Assembly (NCBI GenBank): GCA_031841125.1
Contig: CM063112.1
Coordinates: 59,821,722-59,885,721, forward strand
Source: Acanthococcus lagerstroemiae
Lineage: Eukaryota; Arthropoda; Insecta; Hemiptera; Eriococcidae
Direction of reading: 5' to 3'
Length of the DNA: 64,000 nt
Positions 12,217-24,404 of the stretch are shown here, in pieces. Both the position numbers and the translations under genes were made by a program. Below the pieces are notes generated by a model that was not told where the DNA came from, did not search any database, and saw only the letters and a list, made by a program, of their open reading frames with translations. Position 1 is the first letter of the stretch. Each line of letters begins with the position of its first letter.

Positions 12217-13900
12217 TACTAAACATGTTCTGGTTTTCTTCTGAATTTGTAGAAAGATCTATAGTCATTATTACGTGGAATGTAAGGAGCAAACTGTGGA
12301 TTTACGTAGGTATTTTCTTGTGACTAATGCATTGGAAAAAAAGGTTCTCAAACAGCTATGAACTTTGTAGTTTACCTGCTTTGGTCACTCACACACATCT
12401 ACCTTGGTCTTTTTCGTTATCAGTGGGATCACGATTAGTCTCCTCTACACGCTTTATCCCTTGAAATTGGAGGGCGATAATACTGAACTCACTTAAACTA
12501 ACTTACTTCAGCCAACTCACTTAAGCCTACGGTCAAGGGTAATAAAAATCCAAAAAAATCAAAGGCCCCCCCAAAAAAAAAAAAATTAAAAAAAAACTAC
12601 AAAAAGTAGTTTTTTTCACTGTAATACTTCCTTTGTAAGAAGAAAAAAAAAAACATGAAATCATAAACGATAATAGCGATACTCGTATAGTTTTACATTT
12701 TTCACTTAGGGGGGACAATTTCGAAACTGGGGGGCTTATCCCCCTCCTATATTTCCACCCCTGTTTCATGCCGAAAATTGAAATTGAACAAAAGACTGAA
12801 AATCCAAGAAGGTGATGCGTTGTTTTCAATTATAGAAAAATTTTCCCTTCATTCTCGACAAAATATTTGACTTCGATTTCCAAGCGTCGATCCTACCCAC
12901 GAGTATGCTATGAAATGTCAATTCCTCTATGTACATATAATTTTCAAGTTTCAAGAAATTTAGTGAGTCGTGCCCAATTCAAACAAAAATTGCAGTCCTG
13001 GTCATTATGACAGAATTTTCCAATTCTAAGTCCTTTGTTCTCTCTCTCAAGGTATAATTTGCTAATTTTTAAATTTTTAAATTACTATGATTGAAAATGA
13101 ATGACTTTAAATGACTTCATGACCTTTTTTCAAAATAAATGACTTTCAATGTCTTAAATGACAGTTAGAACCCTGTTTATACCTATATGAATGGGGAATT
13201 TCAGGCGTCAGAAAAATGATGTATAAAAGGATTTCATCGCTAAAATTATTAATGAGATAATACGACTCGAGCATACACTCTATCCTATGTATCAATTAAA
13301 GATTGCATCGTCGATGTTAAATTCATAATGGTAGACGTACAATGACAAGGAATTCCATTCCATTCCCAATTCCCATTCAAGCTGCTGCTAGTCATCGCGC
13401 GGGGTTACAGACAATAAGGTTTTGCCCCACTCAAGAAAAACAGAATTTTCTGTGCTGTACAGCACCAGATTTACCTACAGGCACTACAACAAGCACCAGC
13501 TCGGAGCGGCCGATTTTGAGAGGCAGGCGAATTTTGAGCATTTTTGTTTTCAGCACATTTTGGCGGGCCATCAGCCTGACACGGTGCGGTAAATAAAAAG
13601 CTACTGAACAGATACAAAAAAAATTTCCAGCTAGGTGCCTGGGGGCCCAAGTGCTTGTATGCGACTTTAATCTTAATCCGGGGCTGGTATTGTACGATGT
13701 GTTGCTTCATGATTTCCACAATAATGCTACTGAAGAAATTAATAGAATCCCAATCCGATCTCTACTTATTCTACCTAATTAAAATAATCGAACAGGAATA
13801 GGTATAGGAAATGATAACTAATTGACAATTAGTGATGACGGGAACACTTGTGGCATCAGTTACTGTGTACATTCTTGAACAAAAGTTGCAAATATACGAG
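12217..13900. other. No gene recognised
   Basis: AT-rich filler inside the 7.1-kb element. Around 12540-12780 there are homopolymer runs and a GGGGGCTTATCCCCC word like those at 10590. Reading frames of 60-98 codons here show no motif. Confidence 0.4.
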
Positions 13901-13902
13901 TA

Positions 13903-14403
13903 CAGGGTGTCCCAAAAGAATGAGCATAGCCAAGAGGGGAGGGGGCGAAGTAGGAAACCTGAAATTGAATGTAAAAATATGCAAGAATGAGCAATTTTTC
14001 GCCTTTAAAACACGTTTTTTCGAAAAAATTTTGGTCGAGCGGCAATTTTACCTTCATTTTTATAAAATAGTCCCCTAATAAATATTATATCGGCAATTTT
14101 TTAAAAATACCACAATTTTCAACTTTTTTCCCCTTGAAAGTCTTACTCCCCCCTCCCCTTGAGAAAATCCTGACTACAACACTGCCCAAAAATCAGGTTC
14201 CAATTTTGCTCGGTACACTACACATACTGCCTGATTCTCGCCCGTCTTCATGCGTCTCCAGACCAGACTCTCAATGTGACCACGGCAGACACACAAAACA
14301 TTTTTGTGTACCTTCTTGCCGTTCTGCAAGCCATTCGGTTCGCGGGTTTAGTTGCTGAAATCGAAATGATCAGATAGTGGGACCAGACTTCTAGGACACC
14401 CTG
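13903..14403. mobile_element. MITE with CAGGGTGTCC ends and TA duplication
   Basis: CAGGGTGTCC (from 13903) is matched by GGACACCCTG ending at 14403, flanked by TA on each side (13901-13902, 14404-14405). About 500 bp with no coding capacity. The ends and the TA duplication suggest a miniature DNA transposon; the superfamily is not decided. Confidence 0.65.
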
Positions 14404-14984
14404 TACACCCCTCTCACTCTGAAACAGTCTACTGTTTCCAAGATGTACCCAATTGATATACTTTGATCGACGTATCATCTTATAATTCGCATACAAATTA
14501 TATCCTCCTTCGATGTGGAGAAGAATTTCGAGTTCAAGGAATAACTGAATACAGCTTCAAACTTTGACTGGGAAATTCCTGGTTCTACAATGTAAAATCT
14601 GTCCCCCTCCCCAATTAGGGCGCTAGAAATGCACAAACGCGATATTAGGTACATACATTTTAATAAAAAAACATAGGGTCTGAGGGGTCAAGCAAAAATT
14701 ACTTACCGATAGATAACAGTGCATGCAAATCCGCTTCACGAATATTAAATCACTGAACCACTCAGCGACGCATGAAATTTGTAACTGAAACCACTTCGCG
14801 ACTTGGCAATTCCGTACTTCCAGACTCCGGAGTCGAGATAACACACTCGTACCTATTACCGAACAGGATCGTGGGAATATTCGCAAACGTGTAAAGGCGC
14901 CGACGCGACGACAACCTTCAAAGCTCAATTCTTTTGCACATCACTATGCGACTGACGAATATTCGATGATCAGCCTAACTTCGG

Positions 14985-15170
14985 ACACTGTTCGATAGTA
15001 ATTCGACAGCAATCAAATTTACTCGTTCCGCTCAGTCGAACTCCCGACACTGTTCGACAATAATTCGACAGCAATCAAATTTATTCGTCCCGCCCCTTTA
15101 TTTTCAGCCAATTAGAAAGCTTTAATCGAAGATTTCGATAGTTCGACACATGTCGAACTGTCGAACGACA
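14985..15170. repeat. Right subterminal TTCGACA array
   Basis: The direct pair TTCGACARYAATTCGACAGC is repeated at about 14990-15010 and 15053-15075, followed by TTCGATAGTTCGACACATG and a small palindrome TTCGACACATGTCGAA. The words match the left array of the same element. Confidence 0.8.
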
Positions 15171-15189
15171 CTAATTTTGTCAGATCGGG

Positions 15190-15600
15190 TACGGAGTCCA
15201 AACTTGGGCTCTAACAGTTGCACAAACAAACAAATTACACCTAGTACAACTGACAATAAAACGGAACATGTTAGGAATAAGGCAAAGGGACAAAATTAGA
15301 AATACTAAAATAAGATCCTCAGTAAATACAAAAGATATAAGATATTATGTGGTGAAACGATTCAAAATGAAATTCGCGGGGCACGTACGATCTCAGGAGG
15401 ACAGGGGGGGAGAGGCGCTTGCTGGAATGGACTCCTCGGGAATACACAGACACAAGAAAGGCAAACCCTCTATCAGATGGCGAGATGAAATAAATAGTTA
15501 CAGCGGGATTGCATGTGGTAGAGACGCTCGGGGTCAGAGGTCGCTTGAATAGGGTTAGGGAGGCTTTTGCCCAACGCTGGGCACAATTAACTGATTGATC
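15190..15600 (+). mobile_element. 3' part of the split RTE copy
   Basis: The RTE frame resumes with YGVQTWALT, continues with MLGIRQRDKIRNTKI, FKMKFAGHVRSQED and KGKPSIRWRDEI, and ends near 15575 with an AFAQRWAQL-like stretch. This is the conserved C-terminal region of RTE ORF2. It joins directly to 6831-8063 once the 7.1-kb insertion is removed. Confidence 0.85.
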
Positions 15601-17699
15601 ATTGTAACTAATTTTGTAATTACATTTAATGTAAAAGTCTAAACAAAGCTCATATTATTATTACTGCGGAATCGAAAAGGAATCGAGGAGGAATCGGAAT
15701 TGGAATCGATTTATCTGATTTTTTTTTTGAATTGTGCCTCAGAATTTTTCTTTTGTTTTCGGAATCTATTCATCTCTGATGGTGTATCTCAAACAAATTG
15801 GGAAACATTTTCGATTTCTTAAAGGTTCCGTCCTCGGCCCTGGTGCTCTGTTCGATAAAAACAGTACTCTTTTTTTTTGGGGGGGGGGGGGATTATGGAA
15901 AGGCAGTTAAAAGACCTCAGTGTCACTTATGGGCAATGCATTATATAACATGCTTTTTGCCGTAAGATATTCCATGAAGTACACAGAGTCACTTATTAAA
16001 GCATTGCTAAGTTCGAATATTGTTTGATTTCATAAAGGAGGTGTGTCATACAAGACACCTGATAAGAGAGGAAAATGACCCATTCCCTCGTTCGCCAAAA
16101 GAGCAAGTTTGTAAAAAAAATATATAAAGACACGATTTTCTTTTTCCTGAAGTGTCTTGCTACCTCCAAGAAGTATGTATCATGCTCCATTCCCGTTCTC
16201 CATTCCACCCCTTCCTCACCCCTACCTCCTCCCATGAGTTTTTTTAAGGTCCATCACGGCGAGGAAAAAATGATTGTTATATTTGAAGGGTACAGGGAAA
16301 GAAGTAGGTCAGTCACTTTCGTGGCGATGCGAGCAAAATGAAAAACAGTTTGTTTACAGACGTGGTTCTTTACCTGTATGTGAATTTTGAAACCCATTTC
16401 TCTGGATTGTAGCAGCCTTTCAGGGATCTCACCATAGCTCAGCTACCAGCTCAGCTACTTCTACTCATTAGTCCCATTCCAACGGTATTAATTACTAAAT
16501 TTCGTCAAAAAAAGTGACTGACCTGCTTCTTTCCCTGTACCCTTCATTTGGAATATGCATGAGAGCATACTCGATTTTTTTTTTTTGGTCTGAGAGCGTT
16601 TCAAACTTATAATGAATGTTCATACATAGTCAACACATATCATTGCAAGGAAATTAAGGAAAAGAACATTCTTTATTGTATGTACCAATACCTTTACAAA
16701 TCCCTGAAAATATATCTAAAAGGAATCTAAATATACCGTCTGTACCCAAATTCGCTCGCAAAGTGAGTCAGGAAAATGTGAGTAGATATTGCAAGGCAAT
16801 ACGATGCATGTAGAATTATAATATTCGCTTCGTTTCGAATCACTCTGTCTTCAAAAGTACAGGTTTATCCTTAAATTTGCACTATTACCATAGTAGATAT
16901 GCAGTCCAATTGAAGCTTCGATGATAATCGTTGTTTAAAAGAATTCCAGTTACGAAGATATATTATAAATCATAGAGTCGTGAAACCTTATCATTTGAAT
17001 CCACTATGAATTGCTATAATTCCGAAAAAAACGCTTTCGTACGTCACTAAAGAAAACCCTGCTTCTTCAATCATACTTTTGAACACCTCCTGAAAGTATG
17101 TTTCATCGGTGAAAATTAATATGCAAATTGTGCGCTTATTGCAGTGAGAAAATGTAGATACAAACCGGAGTTTGAAACTTTTCTCGGTTTTCAGCTGGAT
17201 AGTCCTGGTAAATATTACCAAAGCCAAGAAAAATCAGCCCCATCACAGAAAATGTGATACGCATATACCAATTGAGTATTCCGCGGAAAAGATGAAGTAC
17301 AAGAAATTTAAAATGGATAAGCGAACTAAACTATGGCTGTGTTACAATAGTAATTTCAGAGTACATAGCACGATTGGTTTCAAAATTAGAGTCAATAACC
17401 CGAATCGAAGACCTAGACAGGTGCTCTAAATCGTCGAAAAAGCGGATATTGTTTCAATAAATCAAAACAGCGAAAATACAGGAACTATGCACGGTTCTTC
17501 AAAGCACATGACCGCCTTCAACTGTTTCAGCAGGCAACTTATCTTGACTAGATGTAGCTAGTTCAATTGCTCGTACATTTGAAGGGGGCAAAGATACAGA
17601 CATGGAAAAAATTATGTAGGTACCTCATTAATGGAAAATATTTTTTCTTCAACATTGCTAATAGATAGATTGGTGAAACTTTTTGGTAATAGTTGAAAA

Positions 17700-18560
17700 C
17701 TTTTGCCGGATCCGATGGCTGTGTCACTGGCGTCTGTGTCCACAATGAATGGCTGCTCTGGCTTTGGAAAAGACAAGACTAGTGCTGTGCACAACAGCTT
17801 CTTCAATTTCTCAAAGGCTTCTGTCCACTTGTCTGTCCAGACAAATTCCCGGCAATCTTCTGTTAGCTGGTGCAGTGGTCGGGCAATACCAGCAAAGTCT
17901 CGGATGTACCTTCGGTAGTAGGAACAGAATCCGAGGAAGCTCCTGGTCTGCTGCTTGTCCACTGGAACTGGCCACTTTTCCACTGCAGATAGCTTATCTG
18001 GGTCTGTCCGGATTTCTTCCTTGGAGATAACATGGCCCAAAAATCGTACCTCCTTCTGGGCCAGGGAACCTTTCTTGGGTGACAGCTTCAACCCGGCACT
18101 CTGGAATCTGGAGAACACCTGTCTGACCGTATCCAGGTGTTGCTGCAAGGTAGATCCTCCAAAGATGACCACATCATTGAGGTACACTAGGCAGATCTTA
18201 CCTAGTAGGCCTCACAGGACTGTCCCCATCAAATGCTCGAATGCAGCTGGCGCATTACACAGTCCAAAGAGCATCACTGTGTACTGCCAGAGTTCAGAAC
18301 CAGTTGAGAACGCTGTTTTCTCTTTATCCCCCGGATGGAGGATCACTTGGTGGTAACCACTCTTCAAATCTACTGTGGTATACCACTCACTTCCACCTAG
18401 AAGATCCAGTATGTCGTCAATCCGCGGCAATGGGTAACTGTCTTTCCAAGTCACATCATTCAGCCGTTGATAATCTACACACAACCGTGTTGTGCCATCC
18501 TTCTTTGATACCAGCACAATGGGTGACGTCCATAGACTTGAAGATGTGTTTATCAGAACA
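17700..18560 (-). mobile_element. Gypsy-type LTR retrotransposon RT/RNase H fragment
   Basis: The minus strand from 18517 reads a Ty3/Gypsy reverse transcriptase: VSKKDGTTRLCVDYQRLN, YPLPRIDDILDLLGG, TVDLKSGYHQV, KTAFST, MLFGLCNAPAAFEHLM. After an in-frame stop near 18205 it continues GLLGKICLVYLNDVVIFG, FLGHVIS, WPVP, FLGFCSYYRRYI and the RNase H start FIVDTDASDTAIG, where it stops abruptly near 17705. The catalytic box is YLND instead of YLDD. No LTRs, protease or integrase flank it. The frame appears to run on to 17612, but that tail is COQ5-A intron sequence shared with copy B (about 42430-42480). It sits in COQ5-A intron 4. Confidence 0.9.
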
Positions 18561-19841
18561 AAGCTGAATTCGCATCAATAAATATTGAATTAATTTCTTC
18601 TCTGATTGGTGGAGAGGGAATCACGCAGCCCGAAATCACTATTAGAAGGAAACAGTGCTTTTGATATCACAAACCCGAATCTCTATTATTCAAAACAGTG
18701 CGGGACAGTGCTACCAAAACTGTGAAAAAATAGCGGAAATTGATATAGTTGATAAAAAATTCGATCTCTCGCAACCATGGCGACTGAACATTTAAGGAAT
18801 TTAACTGATGAATTGAAGTCTGGTTCGGTTAAAATTAGAATGTGATTAGTGTATAAGCGATACAGGATATTATTATCAATCTTTAAAAAAAAATCATCTG
18901 CCTAAGTTCTTTTCGCTGCAGAAATGGAAGGTCTCATATCAGTTTTCATTCAATGATGACCCGCATCATGTGACAACTTAAATAATTCCAGTTTCTTGAC
19001 TGAGACAGTTTTGACCGCCAGAGTGTAGGTACTTTCATTCGGACCACAGAAAGGTCGGTACACGTATTAACACACATCATGATCCAGAATCTGGCTTTGG
19101 AATTAACATGGGTGCGTAATCAGAATATGGATCATAAATTTTCTCATAATTCAAAGCACAGTTGATTGTTAATATTGATTTTTTTGTATGAAAAATTATG
19201 ACTTGAAAACCGCAGTGTTTACCAATTTCGGTCTTAATTGTACACAAATTTTCTTCTAATGGCAACTCCATTTTCTATCTCATGAAATATAATGTGTATA
19301 AAATCAATATTTCGTCAAATCTCATTTTAACGTTGGTACTTGTTCTGGTTTACATTTTATGCTAGTCATGTTCCAAGTATCATGTCTTCTCCTGGTCTAA
19401 TTAATTTTTAATCAATTTTTGAATGGTGAAAAATCAAGAAAAATTTTGCTTCTCTAATTTGTCATTTCCAGCACCGAAAAGTTAAGCAATAATCAATTGT
19501 GCCTCGAATCATGTGGAAACAGACACGAAATACGGTCAACATTTTTTTGGCCAGACAATTCTTACGTTGCAATTTCCTATTGAAAAGAAATAGGAATTTC
19601 TCTTGTCACTCAACTAAAGTTAGGCATTACTGTGAGTAATAAGGTCCTGCCCCGAATCCCATCGGGTTCCTAATAACGCCACCTACTTATTTCTTGATGG
19701 GTAACATAGGTACCAGGTCGAAACTTCATCCCAGGGACATTGAATGTGTTATCATTTTATGTAGCTCGCTGTCACAGAAATATTGCACATTGAAATCCAA
19801 AAACTAGTGATTTGAAATTTTCCCCTGGTGTTTTAACAACT

Positions 19842-22256
19842 TTTAACTGATACAGATCGTATTCTGCATACAGAGGATGAGGTCATTATCATATCTCTCA
19901 CTGGTAACAGCATTACTTCACCAATACTTTTGACCCTGTTATATTCCATGTACTAATTATTGTACACAAAAATATATTATGTTCAACCACAAATAAGGGA
20001 TCTCAATTGACTTGATAAGGAGAATGGGCGAGGGTAGGTAATGTGGTACCCTTGAGACAGGGGCATGGACACATATTCTCTTTTTCTTTCTCGCCGCCGT
20101 CTCTGTCACCACTGCCCCCATAGCCAGCTATATATACTATAATATACACTCCATTTTTGCTATCTCAGTACAAAAATATACACTCAATTTTTTCCCCTTA
20201 ATGTCAGCCTCTCTCATGGGATAAATTTTTACTTTGGAAACGAAAAATTAGGCCAAGCCTTCCTATACGTTCTTAATGCATGGGGTCACCATACTCCCCC
20301 TTTTTCCCTACTATTATCCACACAAGTTTTCTTCATTACCACTATTGTATTTGACCCTAGTACAGTACAGTTACTGTTGAAAAGTCTGCACTCCACTGTA
20401 GTCAACCCCTATTGTGCATTTAGATGAAGTATACTGAGCTTACTTTATCAATGTTGGGAATATATTTCATTCCAAAAGAAATCGAATATGCGGATACAGA
20501 TTCAAATTCAAAAGGTAAATTCTCAGCATCACCAACAACCCAGTTAATACAGTCGTCCGCGTAGCCGAGTTTTTGGGCTCGACGTTTACCGACGTTCAAC
20601 ATGGCTCCACTTATATCGTAGACAGTTATGCGACTGGTAAGCCTATCTGGATTTGGTTGTTTTTTGAGACGTTTAAGAACACGAAATGCTATTTCACCTG
20701 AAAACAAGAGTGGTACATATTAGCTGAATTACTAAGAGAGCATTGACATTTCTTAGGATAAGGTACCAAAAGTGGATTAGTGATCTCTGTGAACTTTTTC
20801 AAAAATCCAAGTCAAAATAATGTAAGAGCGACGGCACCACGCTCGTTTGTGACATGGATATGTGTAATGGCTCAGCCAGCGAAAGAGAAAAATTCGTAGA
20901 AGACACTCCGCAAAAAATGATTTGCAGAGAAATGTTACCATCGTAATATACAAGTTGTGTATTTCTCTTTATGCGGTCATTCGTTCCATCACATTCCACG
21001 GGCCGACACGCAGACTGCCGAGCAGTGCCGAGAATCGAAGACTATAGAAAATCATTGGAATGTGGGTCAGTGGTCGCTCGGACGACATGTCCATGTAACA
21101 GTGTCCCTCCATGCAGCGGCCAGACGTTTTCTTTTTTGTTCTAATGATGTGTACTGTGACACGAAGCAGTAAAATGGTTCCTCTCATGCTTGAATGGCGT
21201 GATACAAGATAAAATGTAAATGAACATTCTTGGGGGTGTTGATGACTACTACCAATGGGTATGTAGCCATAAGTAAGCTTCATTTGTAACTTCCGAAAGC
21301 CAAATCAGGCACGCGGCTGAAGGGGTATGGACTATGCCTGAGAGAGTGACTCTATAGAGGCTATATATAACTCTTTTAGAAAAAACTTGAGGTGTTAAGT
21401 CACCTATAACTCAAGGGATTCGTTCGCAACCTGCCGGGAGCCAAACCAAGTATGTGGCTGACTCACAATGAGTAGCGCTCCATCTGTAGTTCAGTTTGCA
21501 ACTCTGATGAATTTAGCGCGACAAGGGTGTCCTTATTACGTCTTGAATACAAAAAAAAAATAATTATTTTTGACAATTTGATTGAAAGATATGAATAATG
21601 TCCAAAAACACTGATCCAAGTTCAGTACTTCACCCTGTATAAAAACTTTATAATAAAATTATTATATTAAGATATCATTCAGAAAATGGATGGGAAAATG
21701 CTATCGATAAAAATCAAAGATAAATCAAGAACTGCGCCTACATCCAAAAAACAAAAAACAAAAAAGGAAAACATTTGAAAGACTTTTCTCGAAATTGTCA
21801 TAGATGCTCATTTATAATATTATGATACATATTGAACCCCATAAGGATTATCAATGACATTATTCTTTCAGAACCACGTGTTCTACTTGTCTTTCAAAAG
21901 TAATGTCTCTATTTTGTCATCAAAATATCCATATGACATAAAAAATAAAATAGCTTAGAAATTTTATTTCCATCCTAGGTAGTGTGTGTACTATGCTAAA
22001 GTGAGTACAACTTACAACATTTTAGTACTTCGCTCTGGCTTTACCTATTTTTGATACTGTAATGTATTTTGTATCACCTGAAAGACTATTATTTCTTTTT
22101 GAATTTGACAGGATCACTTTTCCGTTTTCTTCTGTTTCATTTATCTATTCCTGTTCAAAACTGAAAAATTATTTTTTGGTCTCCGAGGTTATACATCAAA
22201 GCCCCTACAAGGTCTTAACTGGCCACGCATCATACTTGTATGCGATATGTGTTGTA
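19842..22256. repeat. COQ5: Unit 1 of a direct duplication carrying COQ5-A exon 3
   Basis: This 2.4-kb unit matches 24157-26563 at an offset of 4307-4315 bp with only scattered differences, so the duplication is recent. Exon 3 of COQ5-A (20444-20697) and its introns are included and encode the same residues in both units. At 22256 the match stops and sequence continues as a reversed copy of the unit's own start, forming the hairpin at 22257-24404. It also contains a segment at about 20840-21150 whose relative in copy B lies elsewhere (56650-56950). Confidence 0.9.
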
Positions 22257-24404
22257 CAACGACGAGAAAGAAAAAGAGAACATGTGTCCATGCCCCTGTC
22301 TCAAGGATACCACATTACCTAATACCTACCGCCTCCCATTCTCCTTATTAAGTCAACTGAGATCCCTTATTTGTGGTTGAACGTAATATATTTTTGTGTA
22401 CAATAATTAGTACATGGAATATAACAGGGTCAAAAGTATTGGTGAAGTAATGCTGTTACCAGTGAGAGATATGATAATGACCTCATCCTCTGTATGCAGA
22501 ATACGATCTGTATCAGTTAAAAGTTGTAAAAATGCTTGAAAACTGGACGTTTCATGATTTGAGGTATTAGGAGAAAAGGAATTACTCGTAGTTCTTCCGT
22601 GCTACCAAAATCTATAAATACGGTGAATCCCAGTTGCGTCCCGACCACCAATTTTGGTCTCAGTTGCGTCCCACTAGGAAAAGGGCACATCGTAATTGCG
22701 TCCCAGGGGGAAAAGGTACATGTCTGAATTGCGTCCCTTATTTTAACTGCTCAATTGCGTCTCATATAGTCCTCTTCCTACTTACCCAGACTTAGGACTG
22801 GTTGCAAAGTATTGCAGACGTGGTTAAAAATTTATTTCTTTACTGCTACGCCTATACAGAGCTCCCATCTGCGCTAACCAGTAAGACCTAAACACCCTCA
22901 ACCTCATTCATCATCGGGCACTTCAACTGGCCAGTGGTACCTTTTCCCACCACCCCTGTCGACAGCCTGTATACGATCTGCAATGAACTGCCTCCAGAAT
23001 AGGTGTTGGTGAGAGGGGAAACGTGGATATTTGCCCATTCCCTTGCCCCGAGGATACCACATCACAAACCTCCTCCCCATTTTCCTTATCAAGCTAATCC
23101 GCTCTTACCTTCATGTTTCCAAATAATCGCATTTGTCTACAACAGAGCGCAACAAGTTCTAACTGGTTTGGAAATTCCAGATCTGATAATTTTTTTAGCT
23201 TCCAAATACTCCATATTTATAGGCTACTTCCCAGTAGCGTCCCGTATGGAAGGGCAAAAAAGAAGATATCGTAATTGCGTCCCAATAAAAAAAAAGGTAC
23301 ATGTCTGCATTGCGTCCAACGTGCATCCCCATTGCGTCCTCCTCTAAAAGACGTTAGAATTGAAATGACTTCTGTAATCATTCTTCATGTTGGCACGTGT
23401 ATATGTGGTTTACAACGAAAAGGACGATTACACGACCCGTAATCATTATTACGTACATAGTGCAAGTTGATAAGAATAAGCAAGAATGAATCTTGTAGCA
23501 CACTTTCATGTTCTTAAATAATTGCCAGTTCATCCCTAGTTCGTCCTATAAGTAGTTGTGGTATATTGCGCGCGAAAAATGTTCAGGGAAAAACAGGAAA
23601 ATCTGAAAGTTGACGATGGCTGTAAGTTTCACATTTTCAATACATGTGGCAAATTTGTAGGAACACAATGGCTTGATTCTGGAGGCAGTTCATTGCAGAT
23701 CGTATACAGGCTGTCGACAGGGGTGGTGGGGAAGACACCACTGGCGAGATGAAGTGCCCCATGATGAATGAGGTTGAGGGTGTTTAGGTCTTGCTGGTTA
23801 GCGCAGATGGGAGCTCTGTATAGGCGTAGCAGTAAAGAAATAAATTTTTAACCACGTCTGCAATATTTTGCAGCCAGTCCTAAGTCTGGGTAAATGGGAA
23901 GAGAAATATATGGGACGCAATTGTGCTGTAAAAATAAGGGACGCAATTCAGACATGTACCTTTTCACCCCTGGGACGCAATTACGATGTGCCCTTTTCCT
24001 AGTGGGACGCAACTGAGACCAAAATTGGTGGTCGGGACGCAACTGGGATTCACCGTATTTATAGATTTTGGTAGCACGGAAGAACTACGAGTAATTTCTT
24101 TTCTCCTAATACCTCAAATCATGAAACGTCCAGTTTTCAAGCATTTTTACAACTTTTAACTGATACAGATCGTATTCTGCATACAGAGGATGAGGTCATT
24201 ATCATATCTCTCACTGGTAACAGCATTACTTCACCAATACTTTTGACCCTGTTATATTCCATGTACTAATTATTGTACACAAAAATATATTACGTTCAAC
24301 CACAAATAAGGGATCTCAATTGACTTAATAAGGAGAATGGGAGAGGGTAGGTAATGTGGTACCCTTGAGACAGGGGCATGGACACATATTCTCTTTTTCT
24401 TTCT
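22257..24404. repeat. Large hairpin (inverted repeat) with TTGCGTCCC arrays
   Basis: The left arm 22257-22999 is the reverse complement of the right arm 23677-24404, with a spacer of about 680 bp. The outer 270 bp of each arm is the start of the exon-3 duplication unit. The inner part carries TTGCGTCCC-type words: five in the left arm (22630-22770), four in the spacer (23228-23345) and five reversed in the right arm (23895-24050). No protein motif is seen. It may be a foldback-type element whose arms also captured flanking gene sequence, or the product of template switching. Confidence 0.85.

Larger units (their letters stand above)
8064..15189. mobile_element. 7.1-kb TIR element with TA duplication, inserted in the RTE copy
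   Basis: The element starts CCCGATCGG and ends in CAGATCGGG, giving an inverted terminal CCCGATC. It is flanked by TA at 8062-8063 and 15190-15191. Removing it and one TA restores the RTE reading frame (ATT CTA ACC TAC GGA GTC), which fixes both ends to the base. Both ends carry TTCGACA-type arrays and an inverted CCAATCAG/CCAATTAG word. No transposase is recognisable; the interior holds other insertions (possible Helitron piece, RTE copy, MITE). TA duplication is the habit of Tc1/mariner and a few other superfamilies, so class membership is an inference. It may be non-autonomous and enlarged by the nested elements. Confidence 0.85.

Noticed and set aside
13342..13719. Overlapping frames of 82-84 codons as genes
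   Set aside because: Opposite-strand overlap inside a mobile element, with no motif or splice signal.
17612..18187. A 191-codon fused protein of Gypsy RT with a novel C-terminal tail
   Set aside because: The tail after about 17700 is intron sequence shared with copy B near 42430-42480; the fusion is only where the fragment was inserted.
20957..21283. Small genes on both strands, present again at 25265-25591
   Set aside because: They are conserved only because the segment is recently duplicated; they are intronic and overlap each other on opposite strands.
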